A program made the position numbers and the translations under genes. 8,895 bases of DNA, from NCBI GenBank assembly GCA_964540165.1, contig CAZILU010000128.1, positions 1 through 8,895 on the forward strand, given 5' to 3'. Below are positions 1-7,123 of this stretch, piece by piece. Every line of letters begins with the position of its first letter. The first letter of the stretch is position 1. The notes under the pieces were generated by a model that did no database searches, had not been told where the DNA came from, and was given only the letters and a program-made list of their open reading frames with translations. This stretch comes from Mariniphaga sp964540165. GTDB lineage: Bacteria > Bacteroidota > Bacteroidia > Bacteroidales > Prolixibacteraceae.

Positions 1-80
1 CTAAAGTTTTCATTTATTTTACCAACCGTTTAAAACTGATGAAACGACCATGACGTATTTTGACACAAACGAATGAAAAC

Positions 81-119
81 TACCTTTTACCTTTTAACTT
101 TTACCTTTTAACTTTTATT
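81..119. repeat. Heptanucleotide tandem array (TTTTAMC) before the radical SAM gene
   Basis: The block is built of 7-base units alternating TTTTACC and TTTTAAC. Bases 85-98 and 99-112 are identical 14-base copies; a partial unit lies before them and a degenerate one (TTTTATT) after. The array ends three bases before the ATG at 123. Any gain or loss of one unit would shift the frame of the longer reading that begins at 60, which argues that coding starts at 123, after the array. The array itself is directly visible; a role in translation or phase variation is only inference. Confidence 0.85.
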
Positions 120-122
120 CAA

Positions 123-1070
123 ATGAAACGATCCTATCATTGGGGTCATAACGGCCGGTACAACGACTTCCCGACCCACTTCCGGCAGCGGTTTCCAAAC
201 CGGGTGCAGAAGATATCGATCGATGCCGGATTTACCTGTCCAAACCGCGACGGCACCAAAGGACGCGGCGGATGCACCTATTGCAACAACCAAACGTTCA
301 ATCCCAACTACTGTCATCTGAAAGAGCCGGTTGCCGATCAGATTGCCCGTGGCATTGAGTTTTTTGCCCGGAAATACAAATCGATGCAATACCTCGCCTA
401 TTTTCAGGCATATACCAATACCTGGGCGCCGCTGAACGAGCTGAAATCCTTATATGAAGAGGCACTGCGACAGCCCGGGGTGGTCGGACTGGTGATCTCC
501 ACGCGGCCCGATGCCGTTGATGAGCCCCTCCTCGACTACCTGGCGGAGCTGAGTCGGAGCTTCTATGTAATGGTCGAGTATGGCCTGGAGTCGCACCTCG
601 ACCGGTCGCTCGAAAGCCTCAACCGCGGGCATACCTTCAATGAGTCGGTGTGGGCTATAGAGCAAACCGCCCGGCGCGGCATCCTCAACGGTGCGCACCT
701 CATCCTGGGAATCCCCGGCGAGGAGCGCAGCGACTGGCTGGAGCAGGCACGGGTGATCTCCCGCCTGCCGGTCAACAACCTGAAGCTCCACCAACTGCAA
801 ATCCACAAAGGAACAGTGATGGAAAGAGACTACCGGTTAAACCCGGAGACGTTTCATCTGTTTACACCAGAGGAGTACCTGGAACTGGTGGTTGACTACC
901 TGGAGCTTCTCAATCCCGGAATTATCGTGGAACGCTTTGTGAGCCAAGCACCTCCCGGACTGCTGATTGCTCCGGCCTGGGGACTGAAAAACTTTGAGTT
1001 TTTTGCCCGGGTAGAAAAACGGCTGAAGGAGCGTGACACCTGGCAGGGTCGGTTATATAACCCGGCTTAA
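123..1070 (+). CDS. TIGR01212-family radical SAM protein (YhcC/YtqA type)
   Basis: Predicted 315-residue cytoplasmic radical SAM enzyme. The iron-sulfur cluster cysteines are C39, C51 and C54 in the family segment TCPNRDGTKGRGGCTYC; the CX11CX2C spacing with NRDG between is characteristic of the E. coli YhcC / B. subtilis YtqA family. Further family-like stretches are the YFQAYTNT segment, VISTRPD, the VEYGLES segment, GAHLILGIPGE and the LKLHQLQIHKGT region before a C-terminal substrate-binding part. To my knowledge B. subtilis YtqA (MnmL) has been implicated in wobble-uridine tRNA modification (the cmnm5 to nm5 step); whether this orthologue does the same is inference. I chose ATG 123 because the protein begins MKRSYHWG, matching the family start, whereas the in-frame ATG at 60 would translate a heptanucleotide repeat. 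The tricorn-like gene follows 76 bases downstream with no promoter or terminator visible between, so co-transcription is possible. Confidence 0.9.
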   Translation: MKRSYHWGHNGRYNDFPTHFRQRFPNRVQKISIDAGFTCPNRDGTKGRGGCTYCNNQTFNPNYCHLKEPVADQIARGIEFFARKYKSMQYLAYFQAYTNTWAPLNELKSLYEEALRQPGVVGLVISTRPDAVDEPLLDYLAELSRSFYVMVEYGLESHLDRSLESLNRGHTFNESVWAIEQTARRGILNGAHLILGIPGEERSDWLEQARVISRLPVNNLKLHQLQIHKGTVMERDYRLNPETFHLFTPEEYLELVVDYLELLNPGIIVERFVSQAPPGLLIAPAWGLKNFEFFARVEKRLKERDTWQGRLYNPA

Positions 1071-1146
1071 GCAGACAAAACAGAGCAGGACAACCGGTTA
1101 CAAAATGGAAAGATTACATACTAAAAGAATAAATAAAATTATAACC

Positions 1147-4100
1147 ATGAGAACACGTTTTTTCACCCTGTTGGTTGCACTGTTGACTGCGACAACCACG
1201 ATGGCCGGCACCGATGCCCGCCTGATGCGTTATCCCGATATCAACGGCGACCGGGTCGTCTTTGTCTATGCCGGAGACCTGTGGTCGGTCGGTGCCAGTG
1301 GCGGCGATGCCCGCCGGCTAACCTCCCACGAAGGGATGGAGCTCTTTCCGAAGATCTCTCCCGACGGGAAGTGGATCGCCTTTTCGGGTGAGTATGGCGG
1401 CAACCGCCAGATCTTTGTCATCCCCGCTGAAGGGGGTACCCCACGACAGCTCACCTGGTACAACGCCATCGGACTGATGCCTCCGCGCGGGGGATTCGAC
1501 CATGTGGTGCTGGGCTGGACTCCCGACAGTAAACAGATACTCTTTCGTGGTAATCGCACAGAATTTGGCGAGCGCAACGGCAAGTACTTCCTGGTGAGCA
1601 TCGAAGGCGGCCTGGAAAAGCCGCTGCCACCGGTAAACGGCGGTATGGCAACCCTGTCACCCGACGGGAAAATGCTCTGCTTCACCCCGGTCGACCGCGA
1701 GTTCCGTACCTGGAAACGATACCAGGGAGGCCGCGCCACCGACCTGTGGATCTACGACCTGGAGAAGAACCAATCGGAGCAGATCACCAACTTCACCGGT
1801 TCCGACCAGTGGCCGGTGTGGTATAACGATAAAATATTCTTTGCATCCGACCGGGATCAGAAGCTGAACATCTACAGCTACCATACCAAAACCAGGGAGA
1901 CCACGCGTCATACACAGTTCTCCGAAATGGATGTGCTTTGGCCCTCCGGGAGCAACGGACAACTGGCGTTCGAAAACGATGGGTTTCTCTACAAGATGAA
2001 CCTCGAAACAGGCCTGGTGGAGAAGATCACCGTGAACATCCGTTTCGACAGTCCCCACCGGGTTCCCACCCTGAAAAATGTACAGAAGCAGATCCACAGC
2101 TTCGCCCTCTCTCCCACCGGCCAACGCGCCCTCTTCGATGCCCGCGGCGATATCTTCTCCGTGCCGGCCGAAAACGGCACAACGATCAACCTCACCCGCT
2201 CTCAGGGCGTCCGCGAAATATACCCCGCCTGGTCACCCGACGGAAAGTACATCTCTTACTACTCCGATGCTACCGGGGAGTATGAGATCTACCTGCTGGA
2301 AAACAGCGCCGGTGCCCTGCCCGTTCAGCTCACCACCGGATCCGCTGCCTGGAAATACCATACCATCTGGTCACCCGACAGCCGCTATATCCTCTACTTC
2401 GACCGGACACTTCAACTGAAGCTCTTCGATACCACAACTAAAAAAGAGGTTATCGCCGACCGTGCCACCGAATCAGAGATCCGCGACTATAACTTCTCTC
2501 CCGATTCCCGCTGGATCACCTACTCCAAAGAGTCGGCCAACGGTCAGTCGGCCCTCTGGGTATACAACATTGCCGATGAGAGAGCCATACAGCTCACCGA
2601 TGACACGTTCAACGACTACGAGCCGGTCTTCTCCCACGATGGCAACTACATCTTCTTCCTCTCTAACCGCGACTTTAACCTGTCGTTTTCAAACTTTGAA
2701 TTCGATTATATATACAACCAGGCCACCCGCATCTATGCGATGATCCTGCGTGCCGACGGACCACAGCTCAAAAAAGATAAGAACGATGTAGAGCCGGTAC
2801 AGAAATCTGATTCGGAAAAGCCGGAAACTGCTTCCAAATCCGATGAAAAGAGTGAAAAGAGAGCATCGAATGACGGTAAGAAGGATAAGGATAAAAAGAA
2901 AGATCTATGGGTGAAGATCGATACCGAAGGGATTACCGCCCGCATCACCGCCCTGCCACCGGCACCGGGGAACTATCAAAACCTGATCGCTATCGATGGC
3001 GGACTGCTTTACAGTGCCGGAGGTAAGCTGGAGATGTATGACATCAAAGAGGAGAAGAGCAGTGAGGTGATGGAGAGGGTCAGCCAGGTAGGGGTGTCGG
3101 CCGACGGAAAGAAGATGATCTATCGTTCGGGCGATGACTATGGCATTGCTTCGGTCAAACCGGGAGTGAAAGCTGGCGAAGGAAAGCTGAAGCTCAATAA
3201 CCTAACGATGAAAATCGAACCTGAAAAGGAGTGGGCACAGATTTTCAACGACGGATGGCGCATCTTTCGCGATTACTTCTATGTAGATAACCTGCACGGT
3301 ATCGACTGGGAAGCGGTCAGAGAGAGCTACCGCGACTGGCTGCCATGGGTAGGTCATCGCGCTGACCTCGACTACATCCTTAGCGAGATGGTCTCCGAGT
3401 CAAACGCCGGCCACGCCTATGTCAACTGGGGCGACTTCCCAAAAGTGGAGCGCATCGATAACGGCCTCCTGGGTGCCAGCCTCGAATCCGACCCAACAGC
3501 CGGCCGCTACCGCATTGCACAAATCTATCCCGGAGAGAACTGGAATCCCGCGCGCCGCTCTCCCCTTACCGCACCCGGCGTTGACGTGCATGAAGGTGAC
3601 TTCCTGATCGCTGTCAACGGCATTCCGGTACCGGCAGCGGAGAATCCATACCGCTACCTGGAAAACCTGGCCGGCAAACGAACCGAAATCACCGTTTCGG
3701 CCAATGCCGATGGCAGCAATCCCCGCACTTCGGTAATCGAGCCCATTGCCAGCGAAACAGAACTGCTCTACCTGCAGTGGGTAAACGAACGGCGTGCCCT
3801 GGTGGAGCAACTGTCGAACGGCCGTATCGGATATATCCACGTACCCAACACTGCCATCGAAGGCAACCGCGAACTCTTCCGGGGTATGTATGCCTATCAC
3901 AACAAAGAGGCGCTGATCATCGACGACCGCTACAATGGCGGCGGATTCATTCCCGACGTGATGACGGCGCTACTGGAACGGCAAACCCTCAGCTACTGGC
4001 AGCGAAACGGATTAACCCCCATGCGGACCCCGGGAATCGCACACGATGGCCCGAAAGCGATGCTGATCAATGGATACTCCTCCTCCGGAGGCGATGCATT

Positions 4101-4446
4101 CCCCTACTTCTTTAAGAAAAAGGGACTGGGAACATTGATCGGAACAAGAACCTGGGGCGGACTGATCGGTATCTCCGGTAATGCCGTAATGGTCGATGGC
4201 GGAAGCTTGTCTGTACCCCGATTCGGAATCTACGATGAAAACGGCCAGTGGATCATCGAGGGTATCGGCGTATATCCCGATGTCGAAGTGGTCGACCGCC
4301 CCGAACAGTTAGCTACCGGTGTCGATCCCTCCATCGAAAAAGCCGTTGAACTGCTCATGAAAGAGCTGAACGAAAATCCGGCAAAAAAAATAACAACACC
4401 AAAACCACCCGATCGTTCCGGCTGGATTGAAAAAAATATTCGTTAA
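1147..4446 (+). CDS. Tricorn-like S41-family serine protease, exported
   Basis: Predicted 1099-residue peptidase, close to the about 1070 residues of archaeal tricorn protease. Order of parts: signal peptide (about residues 1-20, RTR then a hydrophobic run ending TMAG); first beta-propeller of PD40/TolB-like repeats to about 298 (ISPDGKWIAFS, TLSPDGKMLCF); second propeller from about 299 (LSPTGQRALF, WSPDGKYISYYS, WSPDSRYILYF, FSPDSRWITYS); a Lys/Glu/Asp/Ser-rich insert at 542-586; tricorn core C1 from about 690; PDZ domain about 771-868; C2 catalytic domain from 870. Likely catalytic residues by analogy with tricorn S965/H746/E1023 are S980 (third Ser of SSSGGD), H756 (GHAY) and E1038 (IIEGIGV). 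The core is intact. Archaeal tricorn is cytoplasmic and trims proteasome products; the signal peptide here implies periplasmic peptide degradation instead. ATG 1147 gives the cleanest signal peptide; ATG 1105 in frame would lengthen its N-region. The longer reading from 1033 overlaps the upstream gene and is unlikely. Confidence 0.92.
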   Translation: MRTRFFTLLVALLTATTTMAGTDARLMRYPDINGDRVVFVYAGDLWSVGASGGDARRLTSHEGMELFPKISPDGKWIAFSGEYGGNRQIFVIPAEGGTPRQLTWYNAIGLMPPRGGFDHVVLGWTPDSKQILFRGNRTEFGERNGKYFLVSIEGGLEKPLPPVNGGMATLSPDGKMLCFTPVDREFRTWKRYQGGRATDLWIYDLEKNQSEQITNFTGSDQWPVWYNDKIFFASDRDQKLNIYSYHTKTRETTRHTQFSEMDVLWPSGSNGQLAFENDGFLYKMNLETGLVEKITVNIRFDSPHRVPTLKNVQKQIHSFALSPTGQRALFDARGDIFSVPAENGTTINLTRSQGVREIYPAWSPDGKYISYYSDATGEYEIYLLENSAGALPVQLTTGSAAWKYHTIWSPDSRYILYFDRTLQLKLFDTTTKKEVIADRATESEIRDYNFSPDSRWITYSKESANGQSALWVYNIADERAIQLTDDTFNDYEPVFSHDGNYIFFLSNRDFNLSFSNFEFDYIYNQATRIYAMILRADGPQLKKDKNDVEPVQKSDSEKPETASKSDEKSEKRASNDGKKDKDKKKDLWVKIDTEGITARITALPPAPGNYQNLIAIDGGLLYSAGGKLEMYDIKEEKSSEVMERVSQVGVSADGKKMIYRSGDDYGIASVKPGVKAGEGKLKLNNLTMKIEPEKEWAQIFNDGWRIFRDYFYVDNLHGIDWEAVRESYRDWLPWVGHRADLDYILSEMVSESNAGHAYVNWGDFPKVERIDNGLLGASLESDPTAGRYRIAQIYPGENWNPARRSPLTAPGVDVHEGDFLIAVNGIPVPAAENPYRYLENLAGKRTEITVSANADGSNPRTSVIEPIASETELLYLQWVNERRALVEQLSNGRIGYIHVPNTAIEGNRELFRGMYAYHNKEALIIDDRYNGGGFIPDVMTALLERQTLSYWQRNGLTPMRTPGIAHDGPKAMLINGYSSSGGDAFPYFFKKKGLGTLIGTRTWGGLIGISGNAVMVDGGSLSVPRFGIYDENGQWIIEGIGVYPDVEVVDRPEQLATGVDPSIEKAVELLMKELNENPAKKITTPKPPDRSGWIEKNIR

Positions 4447-4641
4447 AAAAAATTTTTTTATTCGATTTTTTATTGTAGATAGCTTTTATCAGGTAAAAAT
4501 TCCAAAAAAACTAACTCAATCGTTTAAAAAATAGATGTTTTTTACAACATAGACAGAATTTCAGTGATTAAATTAACACACTAAAATTTAAAGAGATAAG
4601 TACATAGCAATTAACACTTATTAATATTTATTTCATTTTTT

Positions 4642-4672
4642 TTAGAATCAATTTGAAATTGTACTATATTAG
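4642..4672 (+). promoter_or_regulatory. Weak Bacteroidetes promoter candidate in the spacer
   Basis: TATATTAG at 4665-4672 matches the Bacteroides -7 consensus TAnnTTTG at all but one fixed position, and TTAG at 4642-4645 matches the -33 TTTG at three of four bases with a 19-base spacer. If used, a transcript would start near 4679 and end at the strong terminator at 4815, giving an RNA of about 135 nt. Such degenerate matches are common in AT-rich DNA. Confidence 0.25.
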
Positions 4673-4773
4673 CAGAGTCTTAATTAATCATTAAGTAAAT
4701 GTTATTTCGCAAAATTCCTTTTCTCTGTTAAGCCAATATGTCAGTAAAGGTCTGACTAAACTAAGCTATGTAC

Positions 4774-4815
4774 AATCGGGTTATCGGTGCCAGCGATAAC
4801 CCGATTATTGTTTTT
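4774..4815 (+). terminator. Strong intrinsic (Rho-independent) terminator, orphan
   Basis: A perfect 13-bp stem pairs 4774-4786 (AATCGGGTTATCG) with 4794-4806, with a 7-base loop GTGCCAG, followed by ATTG and a five-T run at 4811-4815. The T tract is only on the + strand side, so it terminates rightward transcription. It lies 330 bases after the protease stop codon and over 300 bases before accC, unusually far from either. It may end a long protease 3' UTR or a small RNA transcribed within the spacer. Confidence 0.82.
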
Positions 4816-4970
4816 AGCGACTTATCGTAACCTCTTTTCAGCCTTGATAAAAATAATCCGGTATTTGCTCCGATCTGAACGGACTAAAACCTCAAGCTCT
4901 TTAAAACCTAATAACGGTAAAAATATCTTTTTGTTGTAATTTTCGAACTTTTACTTCCATCTTTCAAAAT

Positions 4971-4996
4971 AAGAGCTGACTGTCAGCCTCTTTTTT
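4971..4996 (+). terminator. Weaker terminator-like hairpin
   Basis: AAGAGCTG at 4971-4978 pairs with CAG-CTCTT on the right side with one bulged C at 4987, leaving a five-base loop ACTGT; the right arm runs straight into a T tract (4991-4996). The bulge and low GC make it a weaker candidate than the 4774-4815 hairpin. It could be a backup terminator that insulates the carboxylase operon. Confidence 0.35.
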
Positions 4997-5027
4997 CCGC
5001 TCAATTTACAATTATTAACACCCTCTG

Positions 5028-5059
5028 TTTTCATCCTGAACAAACTCATTCTATTTTCG
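5028..5059 (+). promoter_or_regulatory. Possible promoter of the carboxylase operon
   Basis: TATTTTCG at 5052-5059 differs from the Bacteroides -7 consensus TAnnTTTG at one fixed base, and TTTT at 5028-5031 is a three-of-four match to the -33 TTTG with a 20-base spacer. It lies downstream of both terminator-like hairpins and would leave a leader of about 80 nt before accC. This is the best candidate I can find for this operon, but it is degenerate. Confidence 0.3.
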
Positions 5060-5110
5060 ATCCATCATTGGAACAAACATTTTTTTAAGAAATCGGTTAT
5101 TAACAAGTAT

Positions 5111-5130
5111 TGTCTGATTTTAATCAGGCA
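5111..5130. promoter_or_regulatory. Dyad/hairpin just before the accC start
   Basis: CTGATT-TT-AATCAG at 5114-5127 is a perfect palindrome. It extends outward to 5111 and 5130 with one T:G wobble, giving a 20-base dyad. It ends 16 bases before the ATG at 5147. In RNA it would sit against the ribosome-binding region; in DNA it has the shape of an operator half-site pair. The symmetry is observed; the regulatory role is inferred. Confidence 0.35.
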
Positions 5131-5146
5131 AGATAAATGATGAAAG

Positions 5147-6652
5147 ATGGGAAATATAAAAAAGGTACTGATTGCCAATCGTGGTGAGATTGCGATCCGG
5201 ATTATGCGCACCTGCCGGGAGATGGATATTTCGACGGTAGCGGTTTTTTCCGATGCTGACCGCACATCGCAGCATGTGCGGTATGCCGATGAAGCTTGTT
5301 ATATAGGCAGGTCACCCTCCTCAGAGAGCTATCTGAACATCGATAAAATCATGGAAGCAGCCCGCACCACGGGAGCCGATGCCATTCATCCGGGCTATGG
5401 ATTTCTATCGGAGAATGCAACGTTTGCCCGGCGTTGCGCGGCAGAGGGAGTCGTTTTCATTGGCCCCTCGCCGGAGGTGATCACCCGCATGGGTGACAAG
5501 ATCGAAGCGCGGTCGGCGATGGTTGCTGCGGGCATTCCCGTAGTGCCCGGCACCGATGGCAACATAACCGATGAGGCGGAGGTGCTGGCATTTGTGCGGC
5601 AGGCGGCGCTTCCGGTAATGGTAAAAGCTTCGGCCGGAGGAGGCGGCAAAGGGATGCGGCTGGTGCATCGGGAAGAGGATCTGATTTCCGCCATTGCAAC
5701 AGCCCGTTCCGAGGCACTGGCAGCTTTCGGCGATGATTCCGTCTACATCGAAAAATACATAGAGTCGCCCCACCATATTGAGTTTCAGATCCTGGGTGAC
5801 CAACATGGGAATGTGATCCACCTTTTTGAGCGGGAGTGTTCCATTCAGCGGCGTCATCAGAAGATGATTGAGGAGACCCCCTCGCCCCTGCTCACCCCCG
5901 AGCTGCGGGAGGCGATGGGCCATGCTGCGGTGGAAGCCGCCCATGCCGTGAACTACACCGGCGCCGGAACCATCGAGTTCCTGGTCGACGCACACGGGAA
6001 TTTCTACTTCCTGGAGATGAACACCCGCCTGCAGGTAGAGCACCCGATCACCGAGCGGATCACCGGCATCGACCTGGTAAAACAGCAGATCCGCATCGCC
6101 GAAGGGAAGCCCCTCACCATTGAACAAAAGAGACTGATACAACGGGGACACTCCATCGAGTGTCGCATCTATGCCGAAGATCCCGACAACAACTTCATGC
6201 CGGCACCGGGGAAGATATACAAGATCACCGAGCCGCTCGGACTGGGCGTACGAACCGACGGATACGTATATGAAGGGTATGATATTCCTATATACTACGA
6301 TCCGCTCATCTCTAAGCTGATCGTTTGGGGGGAGAACCGCCAGGAGGCGATCGGCCGCATGCGCCGGGCACTTTATGAGTACAAAATTACGGGAGTTAAG
6401 ACCTCCATCCGGTTCCTGGAACGGATCATGAACCATCCCGACTTTATCGGCGGCAATTACGACACACACTTCATCGGAAAGAACCAGGCATCGCTGCTGG
6501 GCGAGGATCCGCCCGCAAGCCACATCGATATGGTTATCATCGCAGCCTATATCGACTACATCTCGCGCCTCAACCGCGTGCAGGAGAACAGCAAAGCCTT
6601 TGCCCCGGCGCACAGCCGGTGGAAAAAAACACCCTATATTAACCACTTCTAA
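5147..6652 (+). CDS. accC: Biotin carboxylase subunit of acyl-CoA (propionyl-CoA) carboxylase
   Basis: Predicted 501-residue cytoplasmic enzyme that carboxylates biotin on the carrier protein using ATP and bicarbonate. The N-terminal domain starts KKVLIANRGEIAIRI. The ATP-grasp domain carries K160 and the GGGGKG loop at 164-169, H210 in HHIEFQIL, K239 in RRHQKM, metal ligands E277 and E290, and R294 in EMNTRLQVEHP. R340 in ECRIYAEDP opens the C-terminal domain. These correspond to E. coli AccC K159, H209, K238, E276, E288, R292 and R338, so all key residues are present. At 501 residues it is about 50 longer than E. coli AccC; the extra C-terminal tail (after about 450) resembles the longer forms found in split propionyl-CoA carboxylases. 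The carrier gene starts 9 bases after its stop, indicating one operon. ATG 5147 is the only sensible start; the nearby ATG at 5137 is in another frame. The symbol is a family label; fatty-acid synthesis use cannot be excluded. Confidence 0.95.
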   Translation: MGNIKKVLIANRGEIAIRIMRTCREMDISTVAVFSDADRTSQHVRYADEACYIGRSPSSESYLNIDKIMEAARTTGADAIHPGYGFLSENATFARRCAAEGVVFIGPSPEVITRMGDKIEARSAMVAAGIPVVPGTDGNITDEAEVLAFVRQAALPVMVKASAGGGGKGMRLVHREEDLISAIATARSEALAAFGDDSVYIEKYIESPHHIEFQILGDQHGNVIHLFERECSIQRRHQKMIEETPSPLLTPELREAMGHAAVEAAHAVNYTGAGTIEFLVDAHGNFYFLEMNTRLQVEHPITERITGIDLVKQQIRIAEGKPLTIEQKRLIQRGHSIECRIYAEDPDNNFMPAPGKIYKITEPLGLGVRTDGYVYEGYDIPIYYDPLISKLIVWGENRQEAIGRMRRALYEYKITGVKTSIRFLERIMNHPDFIGGNYDTHFIGKNQASLLGEDPPASHIDMVIIAAYIDYISRLNRVQENSKAFAPAHSRWKKTPYINHF

Positions 6653-6661
6653 ACGGAATTT

Positions 6662-7123
6662 ATGGCACTTGAGATAAAAATTGGCGACCGCACTGCCCAC
6701 GTACATCTGATACGGCAAAATGGCAATCTCCTGGAGGTAGAGGTCGATGGAAAGCTCTACCGCGTCGACCTTCTCCACACGGCCGATGGCACCTTCTCCA
6801 TCNNNNNNNNNNACACCGCCTATACCCGTTATCACTACTACGATGTCGAGGTAATCGATGCCGAAAGCCGCTACCTCAGCAGCCGGGGCCATAGTGGGGC
6901 GGGTGATCATGGCACCACCATCATCTCCCCCATGCCGGGAAAAGTGGTTCGCATTCTGAAGGCAGAGGGTGATCCCATCAGTAAAGGCGAGACCGCCATT
7001 GTTGTCTCTGCCATGAAGATGGAGAGCGAATATAAATCGCCCGCCGATGGTGTGGTAAAAAAAATCTATGTCCGCGAAGGCGACACCATCGAAGGAGAAC
7101 AGATATTAATCGAAATCTCGTAA
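6662..7123 (+). CDS. Biotin carboxyl carrier protein (interrupted by assembly gap)
   Basis: Biotin carrier subunit, read as 153 residues including four unknown ones at the N gap. The C-terminal biotinyl domain (about 86-153) has the biotinylation motif AMKM with acceptor K119 in the as-given numbering, 34 residues before the C-terminus, as is usual. The proline-containing ISPMPGKV opens this domain. The N-terminal part (MALEIKIGDRTAHV, LLEVEVDGKLYRVDL, DVEVIDAESRYL) is beta-rich and ends like the BT barrel that joins the biotin carboxylase and carrier domains in fused propionyl-CoA carboxylase alpha chains, so this gene probably carries that domain. The frame happens to continue across the ten Ns, but Bacteroidetes relatives I remember are about 165-170 residues, suggesting missing sequence. 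It lies 9 bases after the biotin carboxylase gene and before the carboxyltransferase, so it shuttles carboxybiotin between the two. Confidence 0.9.
   Translation: MALEIKIGDRTAHVHLIRQNGNLLEVEVDGKLYRVDLLHTADGTFSIXXXXTAYTRYHYYDVEVIDAESRYLSSRGHSGAGDHGTTIISPMPGKVVRILKAEGDPISKGETAIVVSAMKMESEYKSPADGVVKKIYVREGDTIEGEQILIEIS
6803..6812. other. Assembly gap of ten Ns inside the carrier gene
   Basis: Ten consecutive undetermined bases follow the codons for GTFSI and precede TAYTRYHYYDVEV. A round ten is often a placeholder rather than a measured length, so real distance and reading frame across it are unknown. The flanking sequence on both sides reads as normal carrier protein in the same frame. Confidence 1.

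Larger units (their letters stand above)
4447..5146. other. AT-rich 700-base intergenic region
   Basis: No convincing protein gene is visible on either strand. It begins with A8/T7 runs just after the protease stop codon, which could weaken transcription but lack a GC stem. It holds a strong hairpin terminator (4774-4815), a weaker terminator-like hairpin (4971-4996), degenerate promoter candidates near 4642-4672 and 5028-5059, and a dyad at 5111-5130. Short readings such as 10 codons at 4699-4731 and 20 codons at 4768-4830 look like chance. A 42-codon open stretch on the minus strand (4825-4950) has no ATG. Confidence 0.8.

Noticed and set aside
1..13. Possible minus-strand gene start reading MKTL off the left edge
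   Set aside because: Only four codons are visible and no matching promoter was found, so nothing can be supported.
39..53. ATGAAACGA near position 39 repeated at the start codon at 123
   Set aside because: Only nine bases are shared and the first copy hits a stop after four codons; chance or minor duplication.
60..122. Upstream in-frame ATG extending the radical SAM protein by 21 residues
   Set aside because: The added residues translate the heptanucleotide array and do not resemble the family N-terminus, while ATG 123 does.
1051..1062. Palindrome GGTTATATAACC at the end of the radical SAM gene
   Set aside because: It lies within coding sequence, is only 12 bases, and has no T tract or promoter context.
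4600..4773. Nine-base inverted repeat (GTACATAGC at 4600-4608, GCTATGTAC at 4765-4773) bracketing the possible small RNA
   Set aside because: It does not extend past nine bases on either side, and one such pair is expected by chance in 700 bases.
4768..4830. A 20-codon reading through the strong terminator hairpin
   Set aside because: The perfect stem and T tract explain the sequence; the reading has no recognisable start signal or family resemblance.
5405..6910. Long open frame on the minus strand opposite accC and the carrier gene
   Set aside because: It mirrors two well-identified genes, crosses the N gap, and has no recognisable protein features; it is a by-product of GC-rich codon use.
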